Source: RGIG995 sp045652445 (GTDB lineage Bacteria > Bacillota > Clostridia > Oscillospirales > UBA644). Taken from it: a stretch of DNA of 46,363 nt. The position numbers were made by a program, and so were the translations under genes. Under the pieces are notes generated by a model. The model made no database searches and was not told the origin of the DNA. It saw nothing but the letters and a program-made list of their open reading frames with translations. The DNA is taken from contig JAZRUJ010000002.1 in assembly GCA_045652445.1 (NCBI GenBank), positions 1-46,363 of the forward strand, given 5' to 3'. Of the stretch, positions 28,951 through 36,820 are shown piece after piece (the stretch's first letter is position 1; each line of letters opens with the position of its first letter).

Positions 28951-29606
28951 TGAAAAAGATTGTAATGGTCTTTCTTGGGGTTCTTTTCTTGTTGTCGGTT
29001 GCCTTTCCGCTGTATGGGGAAGTGATTACCGACGTTCCCGGTGTGTCTTCCAAAACCTTAATGGTGGAAATTGAAACGGTTTCTCCCGGTCTTTCCGCTC
29101 CGGTAAAAGACGGGGTTGGCGAGGGGACACTCTCCGATGACACGGGATTTAAAGCAGAAAATTTGCCGGAAAAAGCCACGACCATTCAAGTTATTGTTGT
29201 GGACGAAACGGAGCAGGAAGCCCAGAACTGGATTCAGTCTAATGTTGGCGGAAAGGGTACGGCAATCTATAAGACCTACCACGTAACTGCCGAAGACGAA
29301 AACGGGAACGCCGTTTCCCACGAAGGGGCAAAAGTTACCTTGCAGCTCCCGGCGGATTTCTCCGGACAGAGTGTTACCATCTGCTTCTTGGATACCGACG
29401 GAACGACAAAGGCGATTTCCGCAAGTGTAGTGAACGGAAAAGTTTCCTTTACCTCCACCGGGGCTCCTTATTACGTGTTATGCACCACCTACAAGAACCC
29501 CAGTACGGCAGACCGGCTCATTGTTCCGTTTTGCTCTATGGCGGCGATGTCTCTGTCTGTTCTCGGGTTGGTATTGATGCTTCGCAGAAGACAAGTGCAA
29601 AAATAA
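28950..29606 (+). CDS. Secreted protein with wall-anchor-like C-terminus
   Basis: A 218-residue exported protein: signal peptide at 1-24, a Thr/Ser-rich region, an Ig- or beta-sandwich-like domain (TYHVTAEDENGNAVSHEGAK, VTLQLPADFSGQSVTICFLD), then NPSTADRL, a hydrophobic segment and a final RRRQVQK. This end has the layout of a sortase signal with NPSTA in place of LPxTG; without a sortase in the window this stays unproven. A strong terminator follows. It closes the surface-protein locus. Confidence 0.65.
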   Translation: MKKIVMVFLGVLFLLSVAFPLYGEVITDVPGVSSKTLMVEIETVSPGLSAPVKDGVGEGTLSDDTGFKAENLPEKATTIQVIVVDETEQEAQNWIQSNVGGKGTAIYKTYHVTAEDENGNAVSHEGAKVTLQLPADFSGQSVTICFLDTDGTTKAISASVVNGKVSFTSTGAPYYVLCTTYKNPSTADRLIVPFCSMAAMSLSVLGLVLMLRRRQVQK

Positions 29607-29617
29607 AAGAGAATAAG

Positions 29618-29649
29618 AAAGACCACTGCATTTTGCAGTGGTCTTTTTC
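29618..29649. terminator. Bidirectional terminator
   Basis: A perfect 13-pair stem AAAGACCACTGCA/TGCAGTGGTCTTT with a three-base loop and T runs on both strands, between convergent genes. Confidence 0.93.
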
Positions 29650-29662
29650 TATGGTTTTTATC

Positions 29663-29935
29663 TTACTCTTCGTCTTCGTCGATGTATTCATCGGCATCGT
29701 AGTCGGTGGAGTAATAGTCGTCCAAGGCTTGTTGGGCTTCTTTTTCCAGGCGACGCTGTTTCAGTTTGCGAACCAACAACGCAACGCCAACCAAAAGGGC
29801 GATTCCCGCCAACGCAACCGAAACAATCAGAGCAATCCGTTTTCCTTTTCCCGACGATTCTTGGGGTGCGGTGTTTTTCTTCCCGAACAGGTCGAAAAAT
29901 CCTTTTATTTTTACCATTGCTTCCAAAAATTTCAC
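29663..29935 (-). CDS. Small single-pass membrane protein, unknown (90 aa)
   Basis: A 90-residue protein with a positively charged start, one membrane helix (RIALIVSVALAGIALLVGVA), a basic stretch and a very acidic Asp/Glu/Tyr tail. GTG at 29935 is preferred because AAAGGAGG sits eight bases upstream; the ATG later in the frame lacks one. The layout suggests an assembly or scaffold protein of the membrane, but no family is recognised. Confidence 0.6.
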   Translation of the reverse strand: MKFLEAMVKIKGFFDLFGKKNTAPQESSGKGKRIALIVSVALAGIALLVGVALLVRKLKQRRLEKEAQQALDDYYSTDYDADEYIDEDEE

Positions 29936-30059
29936 TAAAACAGCCTCCTTTGTCAAAATTTGTTGTGTGTGAAAGGGTCTTCTTTATTATAATCCAAAAA
30001 AATGCGTAACGCAAGACCTTGTTACAAAAAAGTCCCAATTTTAAGAAAACTTTAAGGAT

Positions 30060-30260
30060 TTAATCCTTGGATTTGTAGTACAAAAGACAGTGGCAGTATC
30101 CCTCAAAGTCCGGGTCTGCCATTTGTTCCCGAAATTCCTTGCAAATGCATTTGTTTTCTTCGGTCCGTGCCAAGCGGCAGGGACAATAGCCCCCCTTTGC
30201 CGCAAGCCCCTCTTTAATTTGAGCTACAAGTTCTTTGTCGTCGTTGAAACGAATCGCCAT
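30060..30260 (-). CDS. Ferredoxin-thioredoxin reductase catalytic-chain-like protein
   Basis: A 66-residue protein with the three CxC pairs of the ferredoxin-thioredoxin reductase beta chain: GYCPCRLARTEENKCICKEF and EGYCHCLLYY. In that enzyme these cysteines hold a 4Fe-4S cluster next to a redox disulfide. The protein is shorter than the plant/cyanobacterial chain (about 110) but typical of the short anaerobe versions. No alpha chain or thioredoxin gene is nearby. A role in thiol redox transfer is likely; the partner is unknown. Confidence 0.85.
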   Translation of the reverse strand: MAIRFNDDKELVAQIKEGLAAKGGYCPCRLARTEENKCICKEFREQMADPDFEGYCHCLLYYKSKD

Positions 30261-30272
30261 GGCAAGCTCCTT

Positions 30273-30863
30273 TTATTCTTTCTTCATTCCAGCCCATAAA
30301 AACACGATAATTTGAGCCGGAACTCCGATAACGAAGATTAACCAGATGTTCAAATGTGCCAGGAAATACACCGCAAAAAAAGCACACGCCAACAGAGACC
30401 AAATCAGCACCGATACGGTGGTAAAAAGCCAGCGTTTTCCCCACCAGAGGGCACTAAAGACCAACATAACGACACAACACACCGGCACCGCTGCCAAAAA
30501 AGTGACCCAAGACCAGGCGGTAACCGATTCCAAAAAGCCCAAAGAAAAATAAACGATGGAGGCGATCAGCCACACCGTCACGGCGGACATTCCCGTAATC
30601 ATCGCTCGATTCCGGCGTTTCCGCTTGGAAATGGGTACCGAGATGGGATTATGGTCTGTGACCAAAAGATAGTCTACCGATACTTCAAACAGGTCGGCGA
30701 TTTGCTTCAGGATCACAACGTCGGGGAGGGATTCTCCCCGTTCCCACTTGGAAACGGCTTTGTCGGAATAATTCAGGCGTCCGGCAAGTTCCAGTTGGGT
30801 CCAGCCTTTTTTCTTTCGCAAGGCAGATAAATTTGCGGCGAAAATTGGTTTTAAGTCTTCCAT
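30273..30863 (-). CDS. Xre-family HTH regulator with membrane domain
   Basis: A 196-residue protein with an N-terminal HTH (LRKKKGWTQLELAGRLNYSD followed by KAVSKWERGESLPD) and a C-terminal part with four to five membrane helices from about residue 90. Such fusions tie transcription to a membrane signal. ATG 30863 follows AAAGGAG with nine bases spacing. Palindromes based on GTAGACC/CTACCG lie on both sides of its promoter and are probable self-operators. The neighbouring redox gene starts 12 bases after its stop and is probably co-transcribed. Confidence 0.83.
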   Translation of the reverse strand: MEDLKPIFAANLSALRKKKGWTQLELAGRLNYSDKAVSKWERGESLPDVVILKQIADLFEVSVDYLLVTDHNPISVPISKRKRRNRAMITGMSAVTVWLIASIVYFSLGFLESVTAWSWVTFLAAVPVCCVVMLVFSALWWGKRWLFTTVSVLIWSLLACAFFAVYFLAHLNIWLIFVIGVPAQIIVFLWAGMKKE

Positions 30864-30890
30864 GGTCAATGGCTCCTTTGATGTTTGCAG

Positions 30891-31085
30891 AGGTCTACTG
30901 TAGGTAGACCTTTCAGTAATAATGTCTATTTAAAAGAAAACGTGCTGTTTCAAAGAGGGGTTTCTGTCCCCGTGCAAAAAATCAATCGTCCCCAATCGAC
31001 GGCTTTTTTACAGGGTTGGCGTCCTGTTTTTCTTTATTATATCACAAAAAACAGGCTTTGTCAAGAATTCTACCGACGGTAGAAT
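30891..31085 (-). promoter_or_regulatory. Promoter and operator palindromes of the HTH-membrane regulator
   Basis: On the minus strand, TTGACA (31064-31059) and TATAAT (31041-31036) are 17 bases apart. Just upstream is a perfect 19-bp palindrome ATTCTACCG-A-CGGTAGAAT (31067-31085). Downstream in the leader is AGGTCTAC-N5-GTAGACCT (30891-30911). The leader of about 165 bases contains nothing else recognised. Confidence 0.7.
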
Positions 31086-31147
31086 GCCTTCTTTTCCACT
31101 CTACCGGAGGTGCGAGAAAAGGTAGACGGAAAAAAGTGTGGGGTAGG

Positions 31148-31176
31148 TTGCTTTTTCCCTAAAATCAGGGTACAAT
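31148..31176 (+). promoter_or_regulatory. Promoter of the first DegV gene
   Basis: TTGCTT (31148-31153) and TACAAT (31171-31176) with a 17-base spacer, 31 bases before the start codon. Confidence 0.6.
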
Positions 31177-31207
31177 AATAAAGATGAATATATTAAAGGA
31201 GACGGTT

Positions 31208-32095
31208 ATGAGTCAATACGTATTAAGTTGCTGCTCTACGGCGGATTTGTCCCGGGAACATTTTGAACGCCGGAATATCGAATACATCTGTTTTCATTAC
31301 TTTTTGAACGGAACCCAATATCCTGACGATTTGGGGCAAACGATTTCTTTTGCGGATTTTTATAAGGCGATGGAAGATGGGGCGGAAACCAAGACCTCCC
31401 AGATCAACGCCACAGAATATTTGGCATACTTTACCAAGTTTTTGGAACAGGGCAAGGATATTCTCCATATTTCCCTGTCCTCGGGGTTGTCCGGATCGGT
31501 GCAGTCCGCTAATATTGCCGCCGAAATGGCACGGGAACAGTTCCCCGACCGACGGATCGAAATCGTCGACTCCCTTGCCGCTGCCTCCGGATACGGACTT
31601 TTGATGGACCGGCTGGCAGATTTGCGGGACGAGGGGTATTCCCTTGACGAATTAAAAGCCTGGGCAGAAGCAAACCGCAAAAAAATGCACCATTGGTTCT
31701 TTACCACCGATTTAACCTACTTCGTCCGGGGGGGAAGAGTTTCCAAGGTTTCCGGATTTGTGGGGGGTGCCTTGAATCTTTGCCCGCTTCTGAACGTCAG
31801 CAACGAGGGGAAATTGGTTGCCCGGAAAAAATGTATCGGCAAGAAAAAAGTCATCGCCGAAATCGTTGCCCGCATGGTGGAAGGGGCGGAAGATCGGCTG
31901 GACTACAAGGGAAAATGCTATCTTTGCCATTCCGCTTGCTACGACGATGCGAAAGCCGTGGCGGATTTGATTGAAGCCAAATTCCCGCAATTGGACGGCA
32001 AACCTCAAATTTACGATATCGGAACCACCATCGGAAGCCATACCGGTCCCGGGACTGTTGCTCTCTTTTTCTGGGGCGACGAACGGGTGAATTGA
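31208..32095 (+). CDS. DegV family fatty-acid-binding protein (first copy)
   Basis: A 295-residue DegV protein. These bind a fatty acid and present it to fatty acid kinase FakA as FakB subunits. Typical parts are CCSTADLSREHFERRNIEYI at the start, KTSQINATEYL, ILHISLSSGLSGSVQSAN, and FTTDLTYFVRGGRVSKVSGF. ATG 31208 follows AAAGGAG. It stands alone between a divergent regulator and a terminator; FakA is encoded about 8 kb downstream together with a second DegV copy, so this is probably an alternative FakB with its own fatty-acid preference. Confidence 0.9.
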   Translation: MSQYVLSCCSTADLSREHFERRNIEYICFHYFLNGTQYPDDLGQTISFADFYKAMEDGAETKTSQINATEYLAYFTKFLEQGKDILHISLSSGLSGSVQSANIAAEMAREQFPDRRIEIVDSLAAASGYGLLMDRLADLRDEGYSLDELKAWAEANRKKMHHWFFTTDLTYFVRGGRVSKVSGFVGGALNLCPLLNVSNEGKLVARKKCIGKKKVIAEIVARMVEGAEDRLDYKGKCYLCHSACYDDAKAVADLIEAKFPQLDGKPQIYDIGTTIGSHTGPGTVALFFWGDERVN

Positions 32096-32107
32096 AGATG
32101 AAGATGA

Positions 32108-32138
32108 AAAACCGGCGGAAGTGTTCCGCCGGTTTTTT
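32108..32138. terminator. Bidirectional terminator
   Basis: AAAACCGGCGGAA/TTCCGCCGGTTTT with a three-base loop and T run, shared by degV and the convergent operon. Confidence 0.92.
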
Positions 32139-32148
32139 GATTTGCTTT

Positions 32149-32535
32149 TTATAAAACGATGGCATCGTGTAAAAAATCCAACAACAGGAGTGCGGGCAAA
32201 GACAAAACGCACCACAGGGCAGAGAAAAAGGGGCAAATTTGTCCCAAAACATTGCCCTTTACGTGGGAATAGTCCCAAACGTTCATGCCGAATTTCAGGT
32301 TGACGGTACAGCCGAAGGCAAACTCTACTCCGGTGATGATTCCTGCCCCCAAAAGACACTTGAAAATTAAGGGCAGGGCAAAAAATACGCCGTTGCAAAG
32401 GAATTGTAATAACACGGTACAAAGACCTCCTGCCAAAAACATGGACCAATGGGTTCGCCGTCGCCACCATAATTCTAAGGTTTGATAGAGCGTTCCCCCC
32501 AAGAAAAAAGCAAAGGTATAAAAAATTCCTTCCAT
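32149..32535 (-). CDS. CmpB-like putative ABC-transporter permease
   Basis: A 128-residue membrane protein with about four hydrophobic segments, resembling PF06541 (ABC_trans_CmpB): YTFAFFLGGTLYQTLELWWR, GVEFAFGCTVNLKFGMNVWD. The name comes from databases; no transport activity is proven that I know of. The start at 32535 is the first Met of the conserved part; the ribosome site is weak. It is the last gene of the queA-tgt-yajC operon. Confidence 0.65.
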   Translation of the reverse strand: MEGIFYTFAFFLGGTLYQTLELWWRRRTHWSMFLAGGLCTVLLQFLCNGVFFALPLIFKCLLGAGIITGVEFAFGCTVNLKFGMNVWDYSHVKGNVLGQICPFFSALWCVLSLPALLLLDFLHDAIVL

Positions 32536-32594
32536 AAAAAAGCACCGTCCTTCGGCAATAGTATGCCCCAAGGACGGTGTTTTATTGTTTTTTC

Positions 32595-32975
32595 TTAAGT
32601 TCTGCGGAGATTTACCCCCAAAATTCCACCCAACATTCCCCCGGGCAATTCCATCGCCAGGTAGAGGAGCGCGGAAAGGGAAAATTCTCCAAAGAAAAGG
32701 ATCGCCAAACTGTGGAGGATTCCAAAGGCAGCCCCGGTGCAAAGTCCCAGGAGAAGACCGTTTTCTTTCCCGGAAAGTCCGGAAATGCATCCCCCTGCTA
32801 CCGTGGACAACAACACCGAAAGGTGGGTCATCAGGGGCAAAACTCCGTTGGGAACGCCCAGGGCGAGAAGCCCGGAAAACAGAAGGGCGGTCACGACCCC
32901 GCAAAGCAGGGCGACGCCCAACCCCAAAAGGGTGGATTTCCCTAAACGAGATAGGGTGTTTGGCGATTGTTCCAT
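32595..32975 (-). CDS. TIGR04086-family membrane protein
   Basis: A 126-residue protein with four hydrophobic segments (LGLGVALLCGVVTALLFSGL, VLLSTVAGGCISGLSGKENG, GAAFGILHSLAILFFGEFSL and the end). Gly-rich segments and position after yajC match TIGR04086 proteins of Clostridia, whose function is unknown. The ATG at 32975 follows GGAGGAG with good spacing; six codons upstream are also open but less well placed. Confidence 0.75.
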   Translation of the reverse strand: MEQSPNTLSRLGKSTLLGLGVALLCGVVTALLFSGLLALGVPNGVLPLMTHLSVLLSTVAGGCISGLSGKENGLLLGLCTGAAFGILHSLAILFFGEFSLSALLYLAMELPGGMLGGILGVNLRRT

Positions 32976-33042
32976 AGAATCTCCTCCGGACAAAGTCTGT
33001 ATGGTTTACAGTATGCGCCGAAGAAGAAAAACAGAACCGAAC

Positions 33043-33399
33043 TTATTCGGAAATGGTGTCTTTGGACTGAATTGCCCACTTGTGAATGGTCAGACGGTCG
33101 TTGTTTGCACCGGTTTCGATAACGTACATGGCACCGTCGTCTTTAATCTGGCGAACGGTTCCTACGATCCCGCCGATGGTGGTGACCTGGTCGCCCACTT
33201 CGATGGAAGAACGCATTTTTTCGGTTTCTTTCTGCTGTTTCTTCTGGGGACGGATCAGGAAAAAGTAGAACACAACGATGATCAGAGCGAACATCCCGAT
33301 GGAGGGAAGGTAACTCAAGATCGCCTGTCCGGCGGTGACTTCCGAGGGAGCGTCCGTGGCTACGTCGCTGGCAAGGAGCATCAATTTTGCAAGATTCAT
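33043..33399 (-). CDS. yajC: Preprotein translocase subunit YajC
   Basis: A 118-residue YajC: one membrane helix (YLPSIGMFALIIVVFYFFLI), then RPQKKQQKETEKMRSSIEVG and DQVTTIGGIVGTVRQI, the family hallmark. It associates with SecDF and the Sec channel in the membrane. The N-terminal extension of about 20 residues is longer than in E. coli. It follows tgt by 110 bases in the usual queA-tgt-yajC order. Confidence 0.95.
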   Translation of the reverse strand: MNLAKLMLLASDVATDAPSEVTAGQAILSYLPSIGMFALIIVVFYFFLIRPQKKQQKETEKMRSSIEVGDQVTTIGGIVGTVRQIKDDGAMYVIETGANNDRLTIHKWAIQSKDTISE

Positions 33400-33509
33400 T
33401 GGTATTTACCTCCAATTTTTTTAATTCAATATAATAATACTTATTATATGTACTAACTGTAAGATTTCAAGGGCGAAAATGGAAAGTTTTTCTAAACTGT
33501 GTTTTAAAA

Positions 33510-34640
33510 TCAGATACGAACGCCGTAAATTTCCCGTTTTTCCCGGTAGAACGATTCAAAGGTTCCGTTGTCCAGATGGAAGCGGATATCTTCCATCAAT
33601 TTATTGTAGAACCGCAGATTATGAGCCACCACCAATCTCGCTCCCAGCATTTCGTCTGCCTTGATTAGGTGACGGATGTAGGCACGGGAAAAGGTTTTGC
33701 AGGTGGGACAGTCGCAGTTTTCATCAATGGGCGAATCGTCGTTTTTATATTTTTCGTTGTTAATGTTAATAATTCCTTTCGAGGTGAACAAATGACCGTG
33801 CCGAGCATTTCTCGAGGGCATGACGCAGTCGAAAAAGTCCACGCCCCGATGGACCGCTTCCAAAATGTTGACCGGCGTTCCCACTCCCATCAAATACCGG
33901 GGCTTGTCTTTGGGCATAAAGGGTTCCACCGCTTCAATAACCCGGTACATTTCCGGGGCGGGTTCTCCCACCGCAAGCCCACCGATGGCGTAGCCGTCTA
34001 ACCCCAATTCGGCGATTTGCTTCATGTGTTTTATCCGCAGATCTTCGTAGGTGCAGCCCTGGTTGATGCCGAAGAGCATCTGGTTTTTGTTGATGGTTTC
34101 CGGCAGAGCATTGAGACGATCCATTTCGTTTTTGCATCGAACCAGCCAACGGAAGGTTCGTTCGCAGGAACGCTTGGCGTAGTCGTATTCTGCGGGGTTT
34201 TCAACGCATTCGTCAAAGGCCATGGCGATGGTAGATGCCAAATTCGATTGAATCCGCATACTTTCTTCGGGACCCATAAAAATCCGATGCCCGTCCAGAT
34301 GGGAGGCAAAGGTGACCCCCTCTTCGCTGATCTTCCGCAAAGACGACAGGGAAAAGACCTGGAACCCGCCGCTGTCGGTGAGAATGGGCTTGTCCCAACA
34401 GGTAAATTTGTGCAATCCCCCTTGGGCGGCGACGATATCGTCGCCCGGACGCAGATGGAGATGGTAGGTGTTGCACAACAAAACCTGGGTGCCTAACTGT
34501 TGCAGGTCCGGGGCAGAAAGTCCCCCCTTGATGGCGGCGGCGGTGCCTACGTTCATAAACACCGGTGTTTCGATGGTTCCGTGAACGGTCTCAAACCGTC
34601 CCCGACGGGCAGCCCCTTCGGTTTTCAGTAAAGTAAACAT
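33510..34640 (-). CDS. tgt: Queuine tRNA-ribosyltransferase
   Basis: A 376-residue Tgt, which exchanges guanine 34 of tRNAs with GUN anticodons for preQ1. Catalytic and binding motifs: DSGGFQVFSL with the active Asp region, IGGLAVGEP, DCVMPSRNARHGHLFTSKG and the zinc site CDCPTCKTFSRAYIRHLI. The length is normal. It follows queA in the operon. Relevant here: GUN anticodons (Tyr, Asn, Asp, His) are Tgt substrates, and array unit U3 shows a GUA loop. Confidence 0.97.
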   Translation of the reverse strand: MFTLLKTEGAARRGRFETVHGTIETPVFMNVGTAAAIKGGLSAPDLQQLGTQVLLCNTYHLHLRPGDDIVAAQGGLHKFTCWDKPILTDSGGFQVFSLSSLRKISEEGVTFASHLDGHRIFMGPEESMRIQSNLASTIAMAFDECVENPAEYDYAKRSCERTFRWLVRCKNEMDRLNALPETINKNQMLFGINQGCTYEDLRIKHMKQIAELGLDGYAIGGLAVGEPAPEMYRVIEAVEPFMPKDKPRYLMGVGTPVNILEAVHRGVDFFDCVMPSRNARHGHLFTSKGIININNEKYKNDDSPIDENCDCPTCKTFSRAYIRHLIKADEMLGARLVVAHNLRFYNKLMEDIRFHLDNGTFESFYREKREIYGVRI

Positions 34641-34759
34641 TTTTGAATCCTTTCTACAGGGAAAACAGCCCTGCGAACGTGAGAAGTCAGCGACGGAACG
34701 CCGTCCCCTTCATTTTGTTTTCCATTCCGTTCCTTAATTTTGCACTTTGCATTTTTCAT

Positions 34760-35782
34760 TTACTTCAGGAACATGGCGTCTCCAAAGGAGAAAAAGCGAT
34801 ATTTTTCTTCTACCGCGTGTTGATAGGCGTTCAGCACGTATTCCCGCTTGGAAAAAGCGGAAATTAACATAATTAGGGTGCTTTCCGGCAGATGGAAGTT
34901 GGTAATCAGCCGGTCGATGACCGCAAATTCAAAGCCGGGGTAAATGAAAATGTCCGTATCTCCACTCATGGCGGTCAAGGGCAACCCGTTCTGCCCCGCC
35001 GTTTCCAAAACCCGGGTAGCAGTGGTGCCTACGGCGGTGACCCGACCTCCGGCGGCTTTGGTTTGGTTGATTAAATCCGCGGTTGCTTGGGGCAAAATGT
35101 AGTATTCCGAGTGCATTTTATGGGTGGTGGGGTCTTCCACTTTGACCGGGCGGAAGGTTCCCAAACCCACGTGCAGGGTCACGTAGCCGATCTTGACCCC
35201 TTTTTGCTTTAACTGTTCCAATAATTCCGGGGTGAAATGAAGCCCGGCGGTGGGAGCGGCAACCGATCCCTCTTCTTTGGAATAAACGGTTTGATACCGT
35301 TCGGAATCTTGTAATTTTTCGTGAATATAGGGGGGCAGAGGGACTTCCCCCAAGGCTTTCAGTTGTTCGGTCACGTCTCCGCCGTTGTTAGAGGCAAAGG
35401 AAATGACCCGGTTTCCGTCTTCCAAAACGTCGGTAACGGTGGCGGTAAGGTCCCCGAGCAAAAGCACCTGTCCCTCCCGGGCGTTACGTCCCGGCTTAAC
35501 CAAGCATTCCCAGCGATCGTGGGCATGGGGGCGGAGCAGAAAAATTTCCACTGCCCCTCCCGTGGGGCGTTTTGCCTGTAATCGGGCGGGAATGACCCGG
35601 GAATCGTTCACGATCAGGCAATCTCCCGGCTGAAAATAATCCAGTACGTCCCCGAAGGTACGGTCTTGATATTCCCCGGTCTTCCGGTCTAAAACCAAAA
35701 GCCGGCTGGCGTCCCGCCGCTGTAGGGGGGTCTGGGCAATCAATTCTTCCGGCAAATGGTAGGAAAAATCCGATAATTTCAT
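34760..35782 (-). CDS. queA: S-adenosylmethionine:tRNA ribosyltransferase-isomerase
   Basis: A 340-residue QueA that converts preQ1-tRNA to epoxyqueuosine-tRNA. Recognised by MKLSDFSYHLPEELIAQTPL, RDASRLLVLDRKTGEYQDR, TAGLHFTPELLEQLKQKGVK and LHVGLGTFRPVKVEDPTTHK. Start 35782 follows GAGGAT; the upstream open frame of 29 codons is not family-like. It heads the leftward queuosine/yajC operon. The 120-base gap to tgt includes a TGCAAA-rich repeat-like stretch. Confidence 0.96.
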   Translation of the reverse strand: MKLSDFSYHLPEELIAQTPLQRRDASRLLVLDRKTGEYQDRTFGDVLDYFQPGDCLIVNDSRVIPARLQAKRPTGGAVEIFLLRPHAHDRWECLVKPGRNAREGQVLLLGDLTATVTDVLEDGNRVISFASNNGGDVTEQLKALGEVPLPPYIHEKLQDSERYQTVYSKEEGSVAAPTAGLHFTPELLEQLKQKGVKIGYVTLHVGLGTFRPVKVEDPTTHKMHSEYYILPQATADLINQTKAAGGRVTAVGTTATRVLETAGQNGLPLTAMSGDTDIFIYPGFEFAVIDRLITNFHLPESTLIMLISAFSKREYVLNAYQHAVEEKYRFFSFGDAMFLK

Positions 35783-35814
35783 GTTGCAATCCTCTAAATA
35801 GTCATATATATTAC

Positions 35815-35843
35815 AGTATAACATATTTTTAAGGGAATTGCAA
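35815..35843 (-). promoter_or_regulatory. Promoter of the queA operon
   Basis: On the minus strand, TTGCAA (35843-35838), 17 bases and TATACT (35820-35815), about 30 bases before the queA start. Confidence 0.7.
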
Positions 35844-35860
35844 GAGGGGGAGAGAAATGC

Positions 35861-35940
35861 AGAATGCAAAATAGGGAAGGTCTCTTTTATTCCGTTTCGT
35901 CCCCCTCATTTGCCCCTTTGCCTTTTGCATTTTGCATTCT
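35861..35940. repeat. TGCAAA-type intergenic repeat with 12-bp inverted ends
   Basis: AGAATGCAAAAT (35861-35872) and ATTTTGCATTCT (35929-35940) form inverted ends. On the minus strand the inner part (TGCAAAATGCAAAA, then ATGAGGGGGACG) resembles 34700-34757 after queA (TGCAAAGTGCAAAA, then ATGAAGGGGACG). Both copies follow a stop codon, so it may be a small dispersed element with terminator function. Confidence 0.5.
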
Positions 35941-35945
35941 ATAGC

Positions 35946-36722
35946 CTATCCCAACGCCACGTCCAATGCCATCATTAGGGAAAATCCAATGCCGAAAAAG
36001 ATGGTGCCGATGTTGGCATTGTCTCCCTCTGCCATTTCGGGAATCAATTCTTCCACCACCACAAAAAGCATTGCCCCCGCCGCAAAGGAGAGGAGGGTGG
36101 GGAGTGCCGGGGTAATCAATCCCGCCGCCAACAGGGTCAAAGCCGCCCCGATGGGTTCTACGATGCCAGATAAGGTTCCCAGGAAAAACGCCTTGGATTT
36201 TTTCATGCCCTCTCCCCGCAAGGGCATGGAAATGATGCTTCCCTCGGGAAAATTTTGCAGAGCAATTCCCACCGCCAACGCCGATACCGTTGCCCCGGTA
36301 ATGCCTGGTTCTCCTTGCAGCCACCCCGCCAAAACTACGCCGATTGCCATTCCCTCCGGCAGATTATGTAGGGTTACCGCAAGGACCAATTTATTGGAAC
36401 GTTTCAGGTTGCTTTCCGGACCTTCCGTTACGCCGTTCGCCAGGTGAAAATGAGGAATGATTCGGTCTAACAACAGTAAAAACCCGAACCCGAGCCACAG
36501 TCCGCCTACCCCGGGCAAAAAGGCGAAATTTCCCAGAGAATCCGACTGTTCCATGGCGGGAATCAGCAAACTCCAAACCGTTGCCGCCGTCATCACCCCT
36601 GCCGCAAACCCCGTCAATCCCCGCCGGAGGGAGGCGTTCATCTGGCGGTTCATAAAAAACACGCAACCCGCCCCCATCGCCGTTCCCAAAAAGGGAAGGA
36701 GCAGTCCGTAAATCAATTCCAT
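35946..36722 (-). CDS. ZIP family divalent metal transporter
   Basis: A 258-residue membrane protein of the ZIP/ZupT family with about eight hydrophobic segments. The metal-binding signatures are LHNLPEGMAIGVVLAGW and LQNFPEGSIISMP, with the His/Asn/Pro-Glu residues that line the zinc path. A third helix pair has GTLSGIVEPIGAALT. It imports zinc, iron or manganese. Transcribed leftward by itself, divergent from dapA. Confidence 0.93.
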   Translation of the reverse strand: MELIYGLLLPFLGTAMGAGCVFFMNRQMNASLRRGLTGFAAGVMTAATVWSLLIPAMEQSDSLGNFAFLPGVGGLWLGFGFLLLLDRIIPHFHLANGVTEGPESNLKRSNKLVLAVTLHNLPEGMAIGVVLAGWLQGEPGITGATVSALAVGIALQNFPEGSIISMPLRGEGMKKSKAFFLGTLSGIVEPIGAALTLLAAGLITPALPTLLSFAAGAMLFVVVEELIPEMAEGDNANIGTIFFGIGFSLMMALDVALG

Positions 36723-36820
36723 ACAAGACCTCCTTTCGGTCTACCACAGAATATGCGGAACCCCCAAGGCGGGTTCGGAATAAGATAGAACAGAATTTGA
36801 AGGCAGGGAGGCTTTTAAAT

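Noticed and set aside
32149..32904. 251-codon version of the CmpB-like protein
   Set aside because: The upstream half overlaps the TIGR04086 gene in another frame and lacks membrane segments; the conserved part begins at 32535.
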